Source: Virgibacillus_F necropolis_A (GTDB lineage: Bacteria; Bacillota; Bacilli; Bacillales; Amphibacillaceae). Taken from it: a stretch of DNA of 64,000 nt. The stretch lies in assembly GCF_044793635.1 (NCBI RefSeq), contig NZ_CP084992.1, forward strand, positions 3,534,001 through 3,598,000. The letters run 5' to 3'. The number at the start of each line of letters is the position of its first letter. Within the stretch, counting starts at the first letter, position 1. A program made the translations under genes and the position numbers. The notes below the pieces were generated by a model. The model made no database searches, was not told the origin of the DNA, and was given only the letters and a program-made list of their open reading frames with translations. Positions 40,595-49,268 of the stretch are shown piece by piece.

Positions 40595-41503
40595 GTGGAA
40601 GAAACGAAGAAGCAAAGAAAAGGACTGTCAAAAAGGAACGTTTTATTAGCCGTTATTACTGTACTTTTATTATCGGTAGTTGCAGGATGCAGTTCTAATG
40701 AACAGCCTCAGTCTGAAACTGTAAAAGAAAATTCTCAAAGGCCTATTATCGTTCAAGGTCCAATGCCAATAGAAGCCGAAGAATTTGCACAAAGGTTAGA
40801 GAATGTTGAAAAGGTGAAATCAGGAACAACTTTTGAATTTTATATCGGTACTGTAGACGATTATCCTGTAATAGTTTCAAAAACAGGTAAAGGAATGGAA
40901 AATTCGGCAGCTGCTACAGCTATAGCTATTGAAAAATATAACCCTATAGCAATAATCAACCAGGGAACATCAGGCGGCCATGATCCTAATTTACACGTAT
41001 TCGATATTGTTTTAGGAAAAAGATCTGTAAATATAGGTTCATTAAAAACAGCAGAAAGAGGGGAAAACGAAGGAATTGACCCAACTGAATGGAAACCTAT
41101 GGACCTAATGGCTTCTGAAGGAAGTGCAGGAGAAGATCCTAATGCTGAAAAAATCCGTTACTACAAGGGAGATAAGGATTTACTTGTAGCTGCTAATGCA
41201 GTAAAAGATAAATATACGAAAGGTAAGATTGTCGAGGGTACTATAGGCTCTGCAGATGTATGGAATAATGAAATTGATAGAATAAAATGGTTCCATAATA
41301 AGTATGGAACATCTGTAGAGGAAATGGAAACTGCCTCCGCAGCTCAAATTGCTAAAGCTTATGATATACCATTCCTAGGAATTAGAATACTATCTAATAA
41401 TAAAGTTAATGGTGGGAAGTACAATCCAAACACAGCAGCTGCAAATCAAGAATATGTCTATGAAGTAGTGAAGAAATATATATCTACTTTGCCAAGCGAA
41501 TAA
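40595..41503 (+). CDS. Lipoprotein purine nucleosidase/phosphorylase (PNP_UDP_1 family)
   Basis: 302 aa. Signal peptide with lipobox VVAGC (Cys32), so it acts outside the membrane. The domain is the nucleoside phosphorylase / MTA-SAH nucleosidase fold: INQGTSGGHDP near the N-terminal base site and VEEMETASAAQIA with Glu243/Glu245 as in MTAN. Where MTAN has a catalytic Asp (SD), this protein has Asn268 (LSNNK); Asn is what 6-oxopurine phosphorylases use. Together with the guanine riboswitch this suggests release of guanine or hypoxanthine from external nucleosides for salvage. GTG 40595 follows AAGGAGG. Confidence 0.78.
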   Translation: MEETKKQRKGLSKRNVLLAVITVLLLSVVAGCSSNEQPQSETVKENSQRPIIVQGPMPIEAEEFAQRLENVEKVKSGTTFEFYIGTVDDYPVIVSKTGKGMENSAAATAIAIEKYNPIAIINQGTSGGHDPNLHVFDIVLGKRSVNIGSLKTAERGENEGIDPTEWKPMDLMASEGSAGEDPNAEKIRYYKGDKDLLVAANAVKDKYTKGKIVEGTIGSADVWNNEIDRIKWFHNKYGTSVEEMETASAAQIAKAYDIPFLGIRILSNNKVNGGKYNPNTAAANQEYVYEVVKKYISTLPSE

Positions 41504-41528
41504 TGCATAGTGAAAATTACTGAATAAC

Positions 41529-41576
41529 AAAAAATCCTAATTGCCCTTTATGAATTAAAGGCGGTTAGGATTTTTT
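41529..41576. terminator. Bidirectional terminator
   Basis: AAAAATCCTAA...CTTTA with TAAAG...TTAGGATTTTTT between converging genes. Confidence 0.8.
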
Positions 41577-41616
41577 GGTTGAACAACAATAGTGAATTTT
41601 AAATGTATAAAGTTCC

Positions 41617-41850
41617 TTATGCACTTGTAATAAAGGCATTTGTTATTCCCAGGCCTTTAATTTTATCTACGTCTTGAAGAACTTGCTTTCTCCCTGAGTA
41701 TGGACCAACTTCTACACTATAGAGTTCCCCGTTATCAGTTTTGTAGGTTCTAATGTCAGCATTAATTTTATTTCTAGTTATTAAATTATATTTCTGTTGG
41801 GCACTTTTCTTCCTATTAGTAGTTTCAACAACTATTTTATAATTCCCCAT
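41617..41850 (-). CDS. SPOR-domain-like small protein
   Basis: 77 aa. YKIVVETTNRKKSAQQKYN opens a beta-alpha-beta-beta-alpha-beta pattern ending VEVGPYSGRKQVLQDVDKIK, GLGITNAFI, which is the SPOR fold (peptidoglycan-binding) in its minimum length. No signal peptide or membrane anchor, which is unusual for a wall-binding domain. ATG 41850 after GGGAGGAT; the longer frame to 41931 starts before that site. Confidence 0.6.
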   Translation of the reverse strand: MGNYKIVVETTNRKKSAQQKYNLITRNKINADIRTYKTDNGELYSVEVGPYSGRKQVLQDVDKIKGLGITNAFITSA

Positions 41851-42160
41851 AAAAATCCTCCCTAGCTTGTTTATAAGTAGTATATTCGACAGTAAAGCTA
41901 AGGATTGGTCATTGAACACGGCTTTTGGCAAATTGATTAAATAATCTAGTCTATTTAGGTAGAAGGTAGTGAAATAGTCTAATATCTTATAAATTTAAAG
42001 ACAGTAAAACACCATTTCTGATTCATTTCAAACGCGAAGTCCGATATAAATTAAGCAGATTGTGTAACAATTAGTATTCTTGAAGAATAGGAGGCTTATT
42101 TAAAGTGTAAGTCGAATAATAATGTATATGTGTGAAATCTAAAATGGGAGAGGTTAACAG
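41851..42160. other. 310-bp gap without recognised gene
   Basis: AT-rich divergent region between the SPOR-like and RDD genes. It contains a spare Shine-Dalgarno-like AATAGGAGG (about 42085) not followed by a start codon. No convincing promoter or repeat. Confidence 0.4.
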
Positions 42161-42682
42161 ATGAACGCTACATTATTGCTCCGTCTCAAAGCTTTTATGA
42201 TTGATTACGTACTGATTTTTGCTTATTTAGTTGTAATTGTTGTACCGAGTGGATTTCTATTTCCATCTATACAGGAATTGTTTAATGGATCAGTAGTGGT
42301 GGCTCAGTTTACAGGGCTTTTGTTGGTGACTTTGCCGGTTTCGCTTTATTTTATCATCAGCGATTCGGTGATTGGTGGACAGTCATTTGGGAAAAAGAAA
42401 ACGGGAATCCAAGTAGTTGATAAAAATTTAAATGCTTTATCTTTGCGAAGCTCGATTTTTCGAACGGTCCTGAAGTTTTTACCTTGGGAGCTGTCGCATT
42501 ATCTGATTTTCCGTTTGATTCATGTAGGTGATGGGGAAGTACCGTTCAATTACTATCTTATTGGTGCCTTAATTTATGCGCTAATATTCACTTATATTCT
42601 GACTGGGGTTTTCACAAAAAAGAAACGGTCTCTGTACGACATATTAGCAAACACGGTGGTGGTCAAAATATCTTCTAAATAA
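42161..42682 (+). CDS. RDD family membrane protein
   Basis: 173 aa, four membrane helices. RLKAFMIDYVLIFAYLV carries the R..D motif, and QSFGKKKTGIQVVDKN plus RSLYDILANTVVV the other RDD blocks. RDD proteins are often found with transport or secretion functions, several linked to Na+/H+ exchange in halotolerant Bacillaceae; the activity here is unknown. Precedes, across a repeat, the MoxR/DUF58 module that ends in another RDD gene. Confidence 0.8.
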   Translation: MNATLLLRLKAFMIDYVLIFAYLVVIVVPSGFLFPSIQELFNGSVVVAQFTGLLLVTLPVSLYFIISDSVIGGQSFGKKKTGIQVVDKNLNALSLRSSIFRTVLKFLPWELSHYLIFRLIHVGDGEVPFNYYLIGALIYALIFTYILTGVFTKKKRSLYDILANTVVVKISSK

Positions 42683-42760
42683 TAAACCGATACTTTTCCA
42701 ATAATTTTCAATATTTTCCACTATAATACACTAGATTAATGATAGAATTAATTTATGGTA

Positions 42761-43120
42761 GTTTTCTAAAAAGATTGTTGTTTTTCCACGAAATCAACTG
42801 CGACATGCGACAATGTTGATTTCCGCTTCGGGTAGTCGCTTTCCGCCGGCAACACTTCAGCTTCCTGTGGGATCTTCAGCTGTTACTTTTCCCACAGAAG
42901 TCGACTGCCCTACGCTCCAATCAAACGCCGTGCTAGCGAAGGAAATATACGAAGACTCCAGCGGGAAAAGCGAAGACGATGAGACCCCACAGTGAGCGTT
43001 TTTTGCGAGCGAGGAGGCTCAGCGCAAGCCCGCGGAAAGCGTAGTATATTTCCGGAGCGGTATGTTATGACAAAATTTTTAACAAGGATAAAATAGCAAC
43101 AAAGCTTACGAAAAGAGCCT
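42761..43120. repeat. GC-rich modular intergenic repeat, copy 3
   Basis: 360 bp with well-defined ends: GTTTTCTAAAAAGATTGTTG on the left, and AGCAACAAAGCTTACGAAAA then GAGCCT on the right. Opposite in orientation to copy 1. Interior words GACTCCAGCGGGAAA, GAGACCCCACAGTGAGCG and GAGGAGGCTCAGCGCAAGCC are shared with copy 2. It ends 38 bp before the membrane-module operon. Confidence 0.75.
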
Positions 43121-43158
43121 AATTTATTGAAACAAAATTAGTACAGGGGGATATTGTA

Positions 43159-44070
43159 ATGAATGAGCAGTTTAGTAAACCAAAAGGGTTTGGAGAGATC
43201 CTCGATCATACATTTCGTTTAGTTAAAAACCGATTCTCGGATTTTTTCTTGATCTTGTTGATTCTAATTGGACCGATTTATCTATTGCAGGCACTGACCC
43301 AATTAGTATCTGGAAAGAACCTTTTTAGGGAAGTAGGTGCTGGGGGCAATTGGCTAGATCAATTTGTAGCTAGTTTTGACCAAGGGGCAGCTACTACAAG
43401 TAGTGTAGGTGCTGATTTAGCATTTATCTTGCTAGGGTTGCCGCACATTATTTTGTTAGCTGTTGCACAGGTAGCTATTTTATATATGGTTAATCATATT
43501 AGGAAAAACGAAGATTATACAGTTGGTTCTGTAATTAAAAAGGCCTTCTCCAGATTTTGGGCAATTTTAGGTAGTACTCTCTTAAATTTATTAATCTGGA
43601 TTAGTATAATTGTTGTACCTCTTATTATATTGATATTTATAGGTGTAGCTGGTTCATTCGTCGATCCAATTGCAGGCATAGGAATTTCTATTATCCTGTT
43701 TATAGCTTTAGGATTAGTTATTGCGCTTTTGTTAATCAGATGGAGTTTTTATCTTGGTGTTGTAGCATTTGGAGGAGACGCTCCTGGTTTATCGAGAAGT
43801 TGGAATCTTACAAGAAAAAGATCATGGTTTTTATTAGGGCTATATATTATCTTGGGCCTTATTACCGCCATTATTGGTTCAGCTGTGGAAATACCGGTCA
43901 CACTCCTATTAGGTAATAGCGTGTTATACGGTGTGATTATTAACATTGTTTCCATATTTACCACAATCATCTTTTCTGTAGGGTATGCCATCATGTATTT
44001 CGATTTGAGAATAAGGGTGAATGCAGATGATATAAAGGATATGATTGATGACTACACGGAGCACAAGTAG
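43159..44070 (+). CDS. Membrane protein, GPDPase-membrane-domain-like
   Basis: 303 aa, about six membrane helices, starting FGEILDHTFRLVKNRFSDFF and containing the loop GVVAFGGDAPGLSRSWNLTR. Both are typical of the glycerophosphoryl-diester-phosphodiesterase membrane domain / DUF975-like group, which has no catalytic residues. First gene of the module; likely a scaffold or pore component, by inference. Ribosome site AGGGGG. Confidence 0.65.
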   Translation: MNEQFSKPKGFGEILDHTFRLVKNRFSDFFLILLILIGPIYLLQALTQLVSGKNLFREVGAGGNWLDQFVASFDQGAATTSSVGADLAFILLGLPHIILLAVAQVAILYMVNHIRKNEDYTVGSVIKKAFSRFWAILGSTLLNLLIWISIIVVPLIILIFIGVAGSFVDPIAGIGISIILFIALGLVIALLLIRWSFYLGVVAFGGDAPGLSRSWNLTRKRSWFLLGLYIILGLITAIIGSAVEIPVTLLLGNSVLYGVIINIVSIFTTIIFSVGYAIMYFDLRIRVNADDIKDMIDDYTEHK

Positions 44071-44146
44071 AGAGTTTATCCAGCAGAAAATCGGTTTACC
44101 ATACCGGATCATGAAAATACCAATAGGTTAATTTATTTGCAATTCA

Positions 44147-44164
44147 GAAGAAGTTAACTTCTTC
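44147..44164. promoter_or_regulatory. 18-bp perfect palindrome before the DUF4129 gene
   Basis: GAAGAAGTTAACTTCTTC, 24 nt upstream of ATG 44188. May be an operator or a short hairpin controlling the downstream four genes. Confidence 0.4.
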
Positions 44165-44187
44165 CAACGATAGTAGGTGATACTTAG

Positions 44188-44829
44188 ATGTTTGATGAGA
44201 GTCGGGCAAAAGAAGAGCTTGGGAATATTTTGAGTCAAAAAGAATATCAGGTTTATTACGAGGACAATAGAAATTTTCTTGAAGTTTGGTGGGATCGTGC
44301 GAAAAGTTGGTTAGCAGATTTACTATCTAACATGTTTTCATCATTTGAGCCATCAAGTGGTGCGGCTGAAGGAATATTGATATTGATTATTATCGTGTTA
44401 GTTGTATTATTATTAGTGTTTTTGGCTCGACACAATTACCATCGCAAGCAGGCATTACGCGACAACAAACCACTTCAATCCATCAATGAAATGAATTGGT
44501 CCTTCCGCAATCATCTGTCAGAAGCTCGAAAACAAGAGGATTTATACCAGTATTCCATTTCTACACGCCATCTTTTTTTAGCGTTGCTTCTTTATTTTCA
44601 TGAGAAGGAATGGCTGGAGGCTAGAATATGGAAAACAAATTGGGAGTATTATGATGAACTTCGTAACGTTAATCAAGACGGGGCAGAACAATTTTATAAT
44701 CTGGCCCTGGTATTTGATGAGGTTGCTTATGGAGAACGAACAATTAATCAAACAGAATTTATCCAATATAAAAACAAGGTAATGAACTGGCTGGAGGAGA
44801 AAGACAGTAGTAAGCCCTTGGAGGGATAG
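44188..44829 (+). CDS. DUF4129 domain membrane protein
   Basis: 213 aa with one membrane helix (GILILIIIVLVV) and a C-terminal cytosolic DUF4129 helical domain (STRHLFLALLLYFHEKEWLE; KTNWEYYDELRN). DUF4129 occurs with MoxR and transglutaminase/DUF58 genes. ATG after AGGTGAT. Followed by the DUF4350 gene after 24 bp. Confidence 0.75.
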   Translation: MFDESRAKEELGNILSQKEYQVYYEDNRNFLEVWWDRAKSWLADLLSNMFSSFEPSSGAAEGILILIIIVLVVLLLVFLARHNYHRKQALRDNKPLQSINEMNWSFRNHLSEARKQEDLYQYSISTRHLFLALLLYFHEKEWLEARIWKTNWEYYDELRNVNQDGAEQFYNLALVFDEVAYGERTINQTEFIQYKNKVMNWLEEKDSSKPLEG

Positions 44830-44853
44830 ACAGGAAGGTGGAATGAGCGAGCA

Positions 44854-46005
44854 TTGCAAAAATCAATTTCGAATGGAAAAACATGGCTTTGGCTTGTAAG
44901 TATGCTTCTCGTGTTTATAGTCATTAGTTACTTGGTCACTTCACCTGAGCCTAAGGATTATCCGAATTATGTTACAGGTTCTCCTTCTCCAACAGGTGTT
45001 AAGGGTCTCTATACTTATTTAGAAGATGCTGACAAGTGGTCTCATCGGCCACAGCTATTGCCAAAGCAGGAAGATAATCAATTACTTATTATGGTAGAAC
45101 CTTTATTTATACCTAGCGCAAATGAGATGGAAGCCTATAAGGCGTTTATGGAATCAGGTAATACCATTCTCTTATTGCAATCGAATCCTAATGGAATGTT
45201 TGATTTGAAAACGACGTACATAAAAGAGGAAGCTCCTAAACATGTTTATGACCAGGCAGGAGAGAAACATCGTGCCAAGGCCCTTTCTTCTGTAAGGTTA
45301 AAAACAACTGAACAGGACACGATTTTGCTTTATGATGACTTAGGGACAATTGCTTTCAAACGTGCTTATGGAAAAGGGCAATTAATTGTTGGTAATACAC
45401 CTGGGTGGATGACCAATGGGACTTTACTAAAGAAAGATCATTTACCCCTTGTCTTGTCACTCATTAATGAAGGAAGTCAGGCGCGGACCAGCATCGTATT
45501 TGATGAATATATTCACGGTGAGGAAAATACCGCAACTATTTTAACGGTGTACCCGAAATGGTTGTTAGTTTTTTCGGTTCAATTAATCCTTCTTACAGTT
45601 GTTTGGCTATGGTATCAAGGTAAACGATTTGGTCCAATTTTGACTGTAAGAGAAGAAACAGTCAGATTTAGCGATGAACGAATTAAAGCATTAGCAGCCT
45701 GGAACCTTAGAAGTCGAAACTATCATGATTCAATCGTTATCCAGGCGGATTATTTAAAGCTTCTCATACAAGAATGCTTAGGAATTCCTTATCATAAAGA
45801 ATGGCGGGACATAACTGAACAAATGGAGAAGAAACTGCCTCATATACCCAGTAGTGAAATTCGAACGTTTTTAGCTGGATTAACCAGTATTTTAGAGAAA
45901 GAAAAAATTAGTAAACAGGAATACATAGTGTGGGCGGAAAAAATAGATAGAATGAGGAAAGAGGTGGATAGGGATGAGGAACGAACTAACATCCTTACTA
46001 AATAA
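44854..46005 (+). CDS. DUF4350 domain membrane protein
   Basis: 383 aa. N-terminal membrane helix, an extracytoplasmic GATase-like DUF4350 region (SPTGVKGLYTYLEDADKW; GNTILLLQSNPNG), a second helix (LVFSVQLILLTVVWLWYQGK), and a cytosolic helical tail. Operon member. The start is uncertain: TTG 44854 lies 13 nt after AAGGTGG, longer than ideal, and an ATG at 44843 is out of frame by one base. The 3' end overlaps the MoxR gene by 32 bp. Confidence 0.75.
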   Translation: MQKSISNGKTWLWLVSMLLVFIVISYLVTSPEPKDYPNYVTGSPSPTGVKGLYTYLEDADKWSHRPQLLPKQEDNQLLIMVEPLFIPSANEMEAYKAFMESGNTILLLQSNPNGMFDLKTTYIKEEAPKHVYDQAGEKHRAKALSSVRLKTTEQDTILLYDDLGTIAFKRAYGKGQLIVGNTPGWMTNGTLLKKDHLPLVLSLINEGSQARTSIVFDEYIHGEENTATILTVYPKWLLVFSVQLILLTVVWLWYQGKRFGPILTVREETVRFSDERIKALAAWNLRSRNYHDSIVIQADYLKLLIQECLGIPYHKEWRDITEQMEKKLPHIPSSEIRTFLAGLTSILEKEKISKQEYIVWAEKIDRMRKEVDRDEERTNILTK

Positions 46006-46903
46006 GTATGAAGAACGCATTATAGGTCAAAACACGAATCTGAAACTCTTGCTATCTGCTATTTTAGCTGGTGGCCATGTATTAATCGAAGGGGTGCCAG
46101 GTACCGGTAAAACACAGATGATACGGACATTGTCAAATTTACTTGGTGGTTCATTTAATCGAATTCAATTCACACCAGATCTACTTCCAAGCGACATTAC
46201 TGGTAGTACCATTTTCAATATGAAAGATAGTTCATTTCAAATGTTAAAGGGACCTATTTTTACCAATATATTGTTAGCAGATGAGATTAACCGTACTCCT
46301 GCCAAGACACAAGCTGCACTACTGGAAGCGATGGAAGAAAAGCAGGTAACTATCCAAGGTGAAACATACCCTTTATCCGAAGTCTTCTTTGTAGTAGCAA
46401 CTCAAAATCCAATAGAGTTTGAAGGTACCTATCCGTTACCAGAAGCACAACAGGATCGGTTCTTATTCAAACTTCAAATGGATTTCCCGACATTTGATGA
46501 AGAAACAATGGTGTTGAAACAGGTATTGGATAAAAGCTATGAAACTACGAATGAAGAGAAAGTTATGGATATCGAACAATTTGTAGCAATTAGAAATGAA
46601 ATAGAACAAATAACCTTAAACGACGACATTATGGACTACATTATGAAAATAGTTAGGAAAACAAGAGAATCAGAATCGATACGGTTTGGGGCTAGCACGA
46701 GAGCCGCGATTTCTATTGGTAAAGCAGCACGAGCTTGGGCATATATTACCGGTAGAGACTATGTAACACCTGATGATATCAAAATGGTAGCACGACCGGG
46801 GTTAAGACATCGTATTCAATTATCCCCACATGTAGAATTGGAGGGAGCGACCGTTGACCAAATTATTCAAGAGCTTGTGGGGTCGATTCCTGTTCCAAGG
46901 TAG
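45974..46903 (+). CDS. MoxR-family AAA+ ATPase
   Basis: 309 aa. Walker A GVPGTGKT (residues 40-47), Walker B ILLADEINRTPAKTQAALLE, sensor 1 VVATQNPIEFEGTYPLPEAQ, and the arginine finger in DRFLFK. MoxR proteins act as chaperones that deliver or remodel a VWA-domain partner; here the partner is the DUF58 protein, whose start is embedded in this gene. ATG 45974 after AGAGGTGG. Confidence 0.9.
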   Translation: MRNELTSLLNKYEERIIGQNTNLKLLLSAILAGGHVLIEGVPGTGKTQMIRTLSNLLGGSFNRIQFTPDLLPSDITGSTIFNMKDSSFQMLKGPIFTNILLADEINRTPAKTQAALLEAMEEKQVTIQGETYPLSEVFFVVATQNPIEFEGTYPLPEAQQDRFLFKLQMDFPTFDEETMVLKQVLDKSYETTNEEKVMDIEQFVAIRNEIEQITLNDDIMDYIMKIVRKTRESESIRFGASTRAAISIGKAARAWAYITGRDYVTPDDIKMVARPGLRHRIQLSPHVELEGATVDQIIQELVGSIPVPR

Positions 46904-48212
46904 GGGAATTCTGCCAACAAAGCGTTTACTCGTTTTATTTATCATTTTTTCAAGTGGAATTTCGTTGCTTTCGCTTTGGGGGATATCGTGGACTACTATC
47001 ATTATTGCTAACATTGCTTTCTTTTTCATTAGTTTACTAGATTTAATGCAATCTCCTAGAAAGAATCAGCTGTCCTTCAAACGTTCTATTTCTGATGAGA
47101 TGGAACGGGGGATTTCCTATCCAGTCACAATTGAAATAAATAACTCTTCTATTCATACAATTAGGGTTCGTTTCGTTGATGACATGCTGCAATCATTTCA
47201 CAAGGAATTTCCTGTTGATGGAAGGGTTGAAACCCAAGCCATTTCCAACATTACATATCAAACGAAGGCAACTGTACGAGGCAAATATGGGCTTGAGAAA
47301 CTTTATGTACGCTATAGTAGCTTGATTGGTTTGTGGGAAAAACAAACGACTATTGTACTGAAGGATGTCGTCAAGGTCATTCCTGATTTAACAGATACCA
47401 AGTACTATTTAGAGAATGCACAACAATTTTTAACTGCCGACGGGTTAAAGATTCGCAAGCAACAAAGTGGTGCAGGGGAGTTCAACAAGGTAAGAAGCTA
47501 TGTTGTTGGTGATGATCCTCGAAAAATCAACTGGCGTCAAACTGCTAAATTACAAGAGGTCATGACGAATGAATACGAACCAGAACATGGAAAATACATT
47601 ACGATTTTAATTGATTGTGGGAGAATCATGGGCGCAGAAATGAAAAAAGGCAACCGTCTGGAAAGAGCGTTAGAAGCAGCGATTACCGTTGCTGCAGCCG
47701 CACTAAAAAAAGGGGATTATGTATCGATTATTGCTTTTTCTAAGGATGTAAAAGTATTTGTTCCTGCCGCAAAAGGAACCAATCATCTGCAGAGTATCCT
47801 ACAATCGATTTATGATATAAAAGTGGATACGAGCGAGCCTGATTATGCAGCCGTTTTCAACTATTTACAAACAGTTCAGAAGAAAAGAAGTCTTTTATTA
47901 TTATTTAGTGATGTAGGTACACTTCTCCTTGAAGAGAGTGCGCTTGTCCATGTGAAAAGGCTAAGGCAAAAGCATCTGTTTTTAACTATTGGAATAGAAG
48001 ATGAGATGTTATTTTCCACTGCAAAAGCAGAACCTGTTACTAGACAAAAAGCAATAGTAAAAGGGATTGCTCAGCAGCAAATTAACACGAGAAAAAGAGA
48101 AAAAATTAAGTGGGAAAAACAAGGTTTGCAGCTGATAGAGGTAAGAGAGGAACGACTGGCAACTGCAGCCGTTTCCCATTACATTGATATTATGAATCGA
48201 GGCCTGCTATAG
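46854..48212 (+). CDS. DUF58 protein with VWA-like domain
   Basis: 452 aa. Two N-terminal membrane helices after GRGILPTKRLLVLF, a beta-sandwich, the DUF58 core DDPRKINWRQTAKLQEVMTN, and a VWA-like fold. Its metal site is degenerate: LIDCGRIMG keeps the Asp but lacks the two serines of DxSxS. TTG 46854 follows GGAGGGAG by 6 nt, so the gene starts 50 bp inside the MoxR gene; this overlap suggests tight coupling. Converges on, and overlaps by 23 bp, the SpoIIM gene. Confidence 0.85.
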   Translation: MTKLFKSLWGRFLFQGRGILPTKRLLVLFIIFSSGISLLSLWGISWTTIIIANIAFFFISLLDLMQSPRKNQLSFKRSISDEMERGISYPVTIEINNSSIHTIRVRFVDDMLQSFHKEFPVDGRVETQAISNITYQTKATVRGKYGLEKLYVRYSSLIGLWEKQTTIVLKDVVKVIPDLTDTKYYLENAQQFLTADGLKIRKQQSGAGEFNKVRSYVVGDDPRKINWRQTAKLQEVMTNEYEPEHGKYITILIDCGRIMGAEMKKGNRLERALEAAITVAAAALKKGDYVSIIAFSKDVKVFVPAAKGTNHLQSILQSIYDIKVDTSEPDYAAVFNYLQTVQKKRSLLLLFSDVGTLLLEESALVHVKRLRQKHLFLTIGIEDEMLFSTAKAEPVTRQKAIVKGIAQQQINTRKREKIKWEKQGLQLIEVREERLATAAVSHYIDIMNRGLL

Positions 48213-49170
48213 ATTCGTTTTTTCTTAGCATCAAATTACCAACAATCAGGTAGAGAATCAAACCAATTACAGTTATGAAAGCAACGAGATATTTTATTTC
48301 CAGGCTCAGGGTTGTTGGAGTAATAAATCCCTCAATAATACCTGCTATGACAAACAATGGGATAGTTCCAAGTAATAGTTGAACAGAGCGCTTTGCTTGC
48401 ACTTTTAACTGGTATCCTCTTGAAAATTGACCTGGAACAAATAGCTTATAGCCCATGAGTAATCCGGCACCACCTGCAATAAATATGGCTGTAAGCTCAA
48501 TCATTCCATGTGGCACGATAAAAGCCCAAAATTCATAGGATTTCCCGGACTGCCAAAATAACGCTGCAAGTGCTCCAACCATGATTCCATTGTAGATCAA
48601 CAAATAAACGGTCAGCAGCCCAAATGTAATTCCACCAGCAAAAGCCATGATAGCGACTTGGATATTATTTGTCATAATATACGCAGACATAAACGGGGAA
48701 TCAACTGACTCTTGACCAGCACCCACTTTGTCTGGGTCAACTCCTTGAGCCATCTCAGTTGGAATGACAGAATAAAGATTACTAGGATCATTTAGGACAG
48801 CAATAAAGCTTGCCAAGCCACCAACTGTAAATAAAAGCATCGCAACAACGATAAACTTCCATTGTTCTAGAATCAATCCAATAAATGTAGTACTAAAGAA
48901 GTGTTGAAGTTGTTTCATACTGGAAACCTGATCTTTATACAATAGGTTGTGAGATTTGGAAACAATCCCATTCAAGTATGCTGTAACATCTTCATTTGGA
49001 AAATAAGTTTGACTGTAGGACAGATGTTGGGCTGCTTTTTGATAAAGTCGATTAAATTGCCCAATGTCAGCAGCTGTAAGGTTTCTTCTGTTTTTATGTA
49101 ATTTTGTTACTAATTGTTCAAGCTGCTTCCAATCATCACGGTGCTGCTTAACAAATTGTTTGACATTCAT
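48190..49170 (-). CDS. SpoIIM-family (stage II sporulation protein M-like) membrane protein
   Basis: 326 aa. Cytosolic helical N-terminal third, then about six membrane helices; NNIQVAIMAFAGGITFGLLT, YNGIMVGALAA and VPHGMIELTAIFIAGGAGL match the SpoIIM/DUF95 domain. The long N-terminus and the location separate it from the sporulation SpoIIM (about 215 aa). Divergent from the RDD gene with a shared 98-bp promoter region. Confidence 0.82.
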   Translation of the reverse strand: MNVKQFVKQHRDDWKQLEQLVTKLHKNRRNLTAADIGQFNRLYQKAAQHLSYSQTYFPNEDVTAYLNGIVSKSHNLLYKDQVSSMKQLQHFFSTTFIGLILEQWKFIVVAMLLFTVGGLASFIAVLNDPSNLYSVIPTEMAQGVDPDKVGAGQESVDSPFMSAYIMTNNIQVAIMAFAGGITFGLLTVYLLIYNGIMVGALAALFWQSGKSYEFWAFIVPHGMIELTAIFIAGGAGLLMGYKLFVPGQFSRGYQLKVQAKRSVQLLLGTIPLFVIAGIIEGFITPTTLSLEIKYLVAFITVIGLILYLIVGNLMLRKNESIAGLDS

Positions 49171-49268
49171 TTTGACACCTCTTTTATATCACTTTATCAA
49201 TTATAAATAAATTGCAAGAAAATAGAAACAGTTATCGTAATATTTAACAGAGAAAGAAGGTATTTGTT

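Noticed and set aside
42813..42995. Plus-strand ORF of 60 codons
   Set aside because: Within repeat copy 3; no ribosome site.
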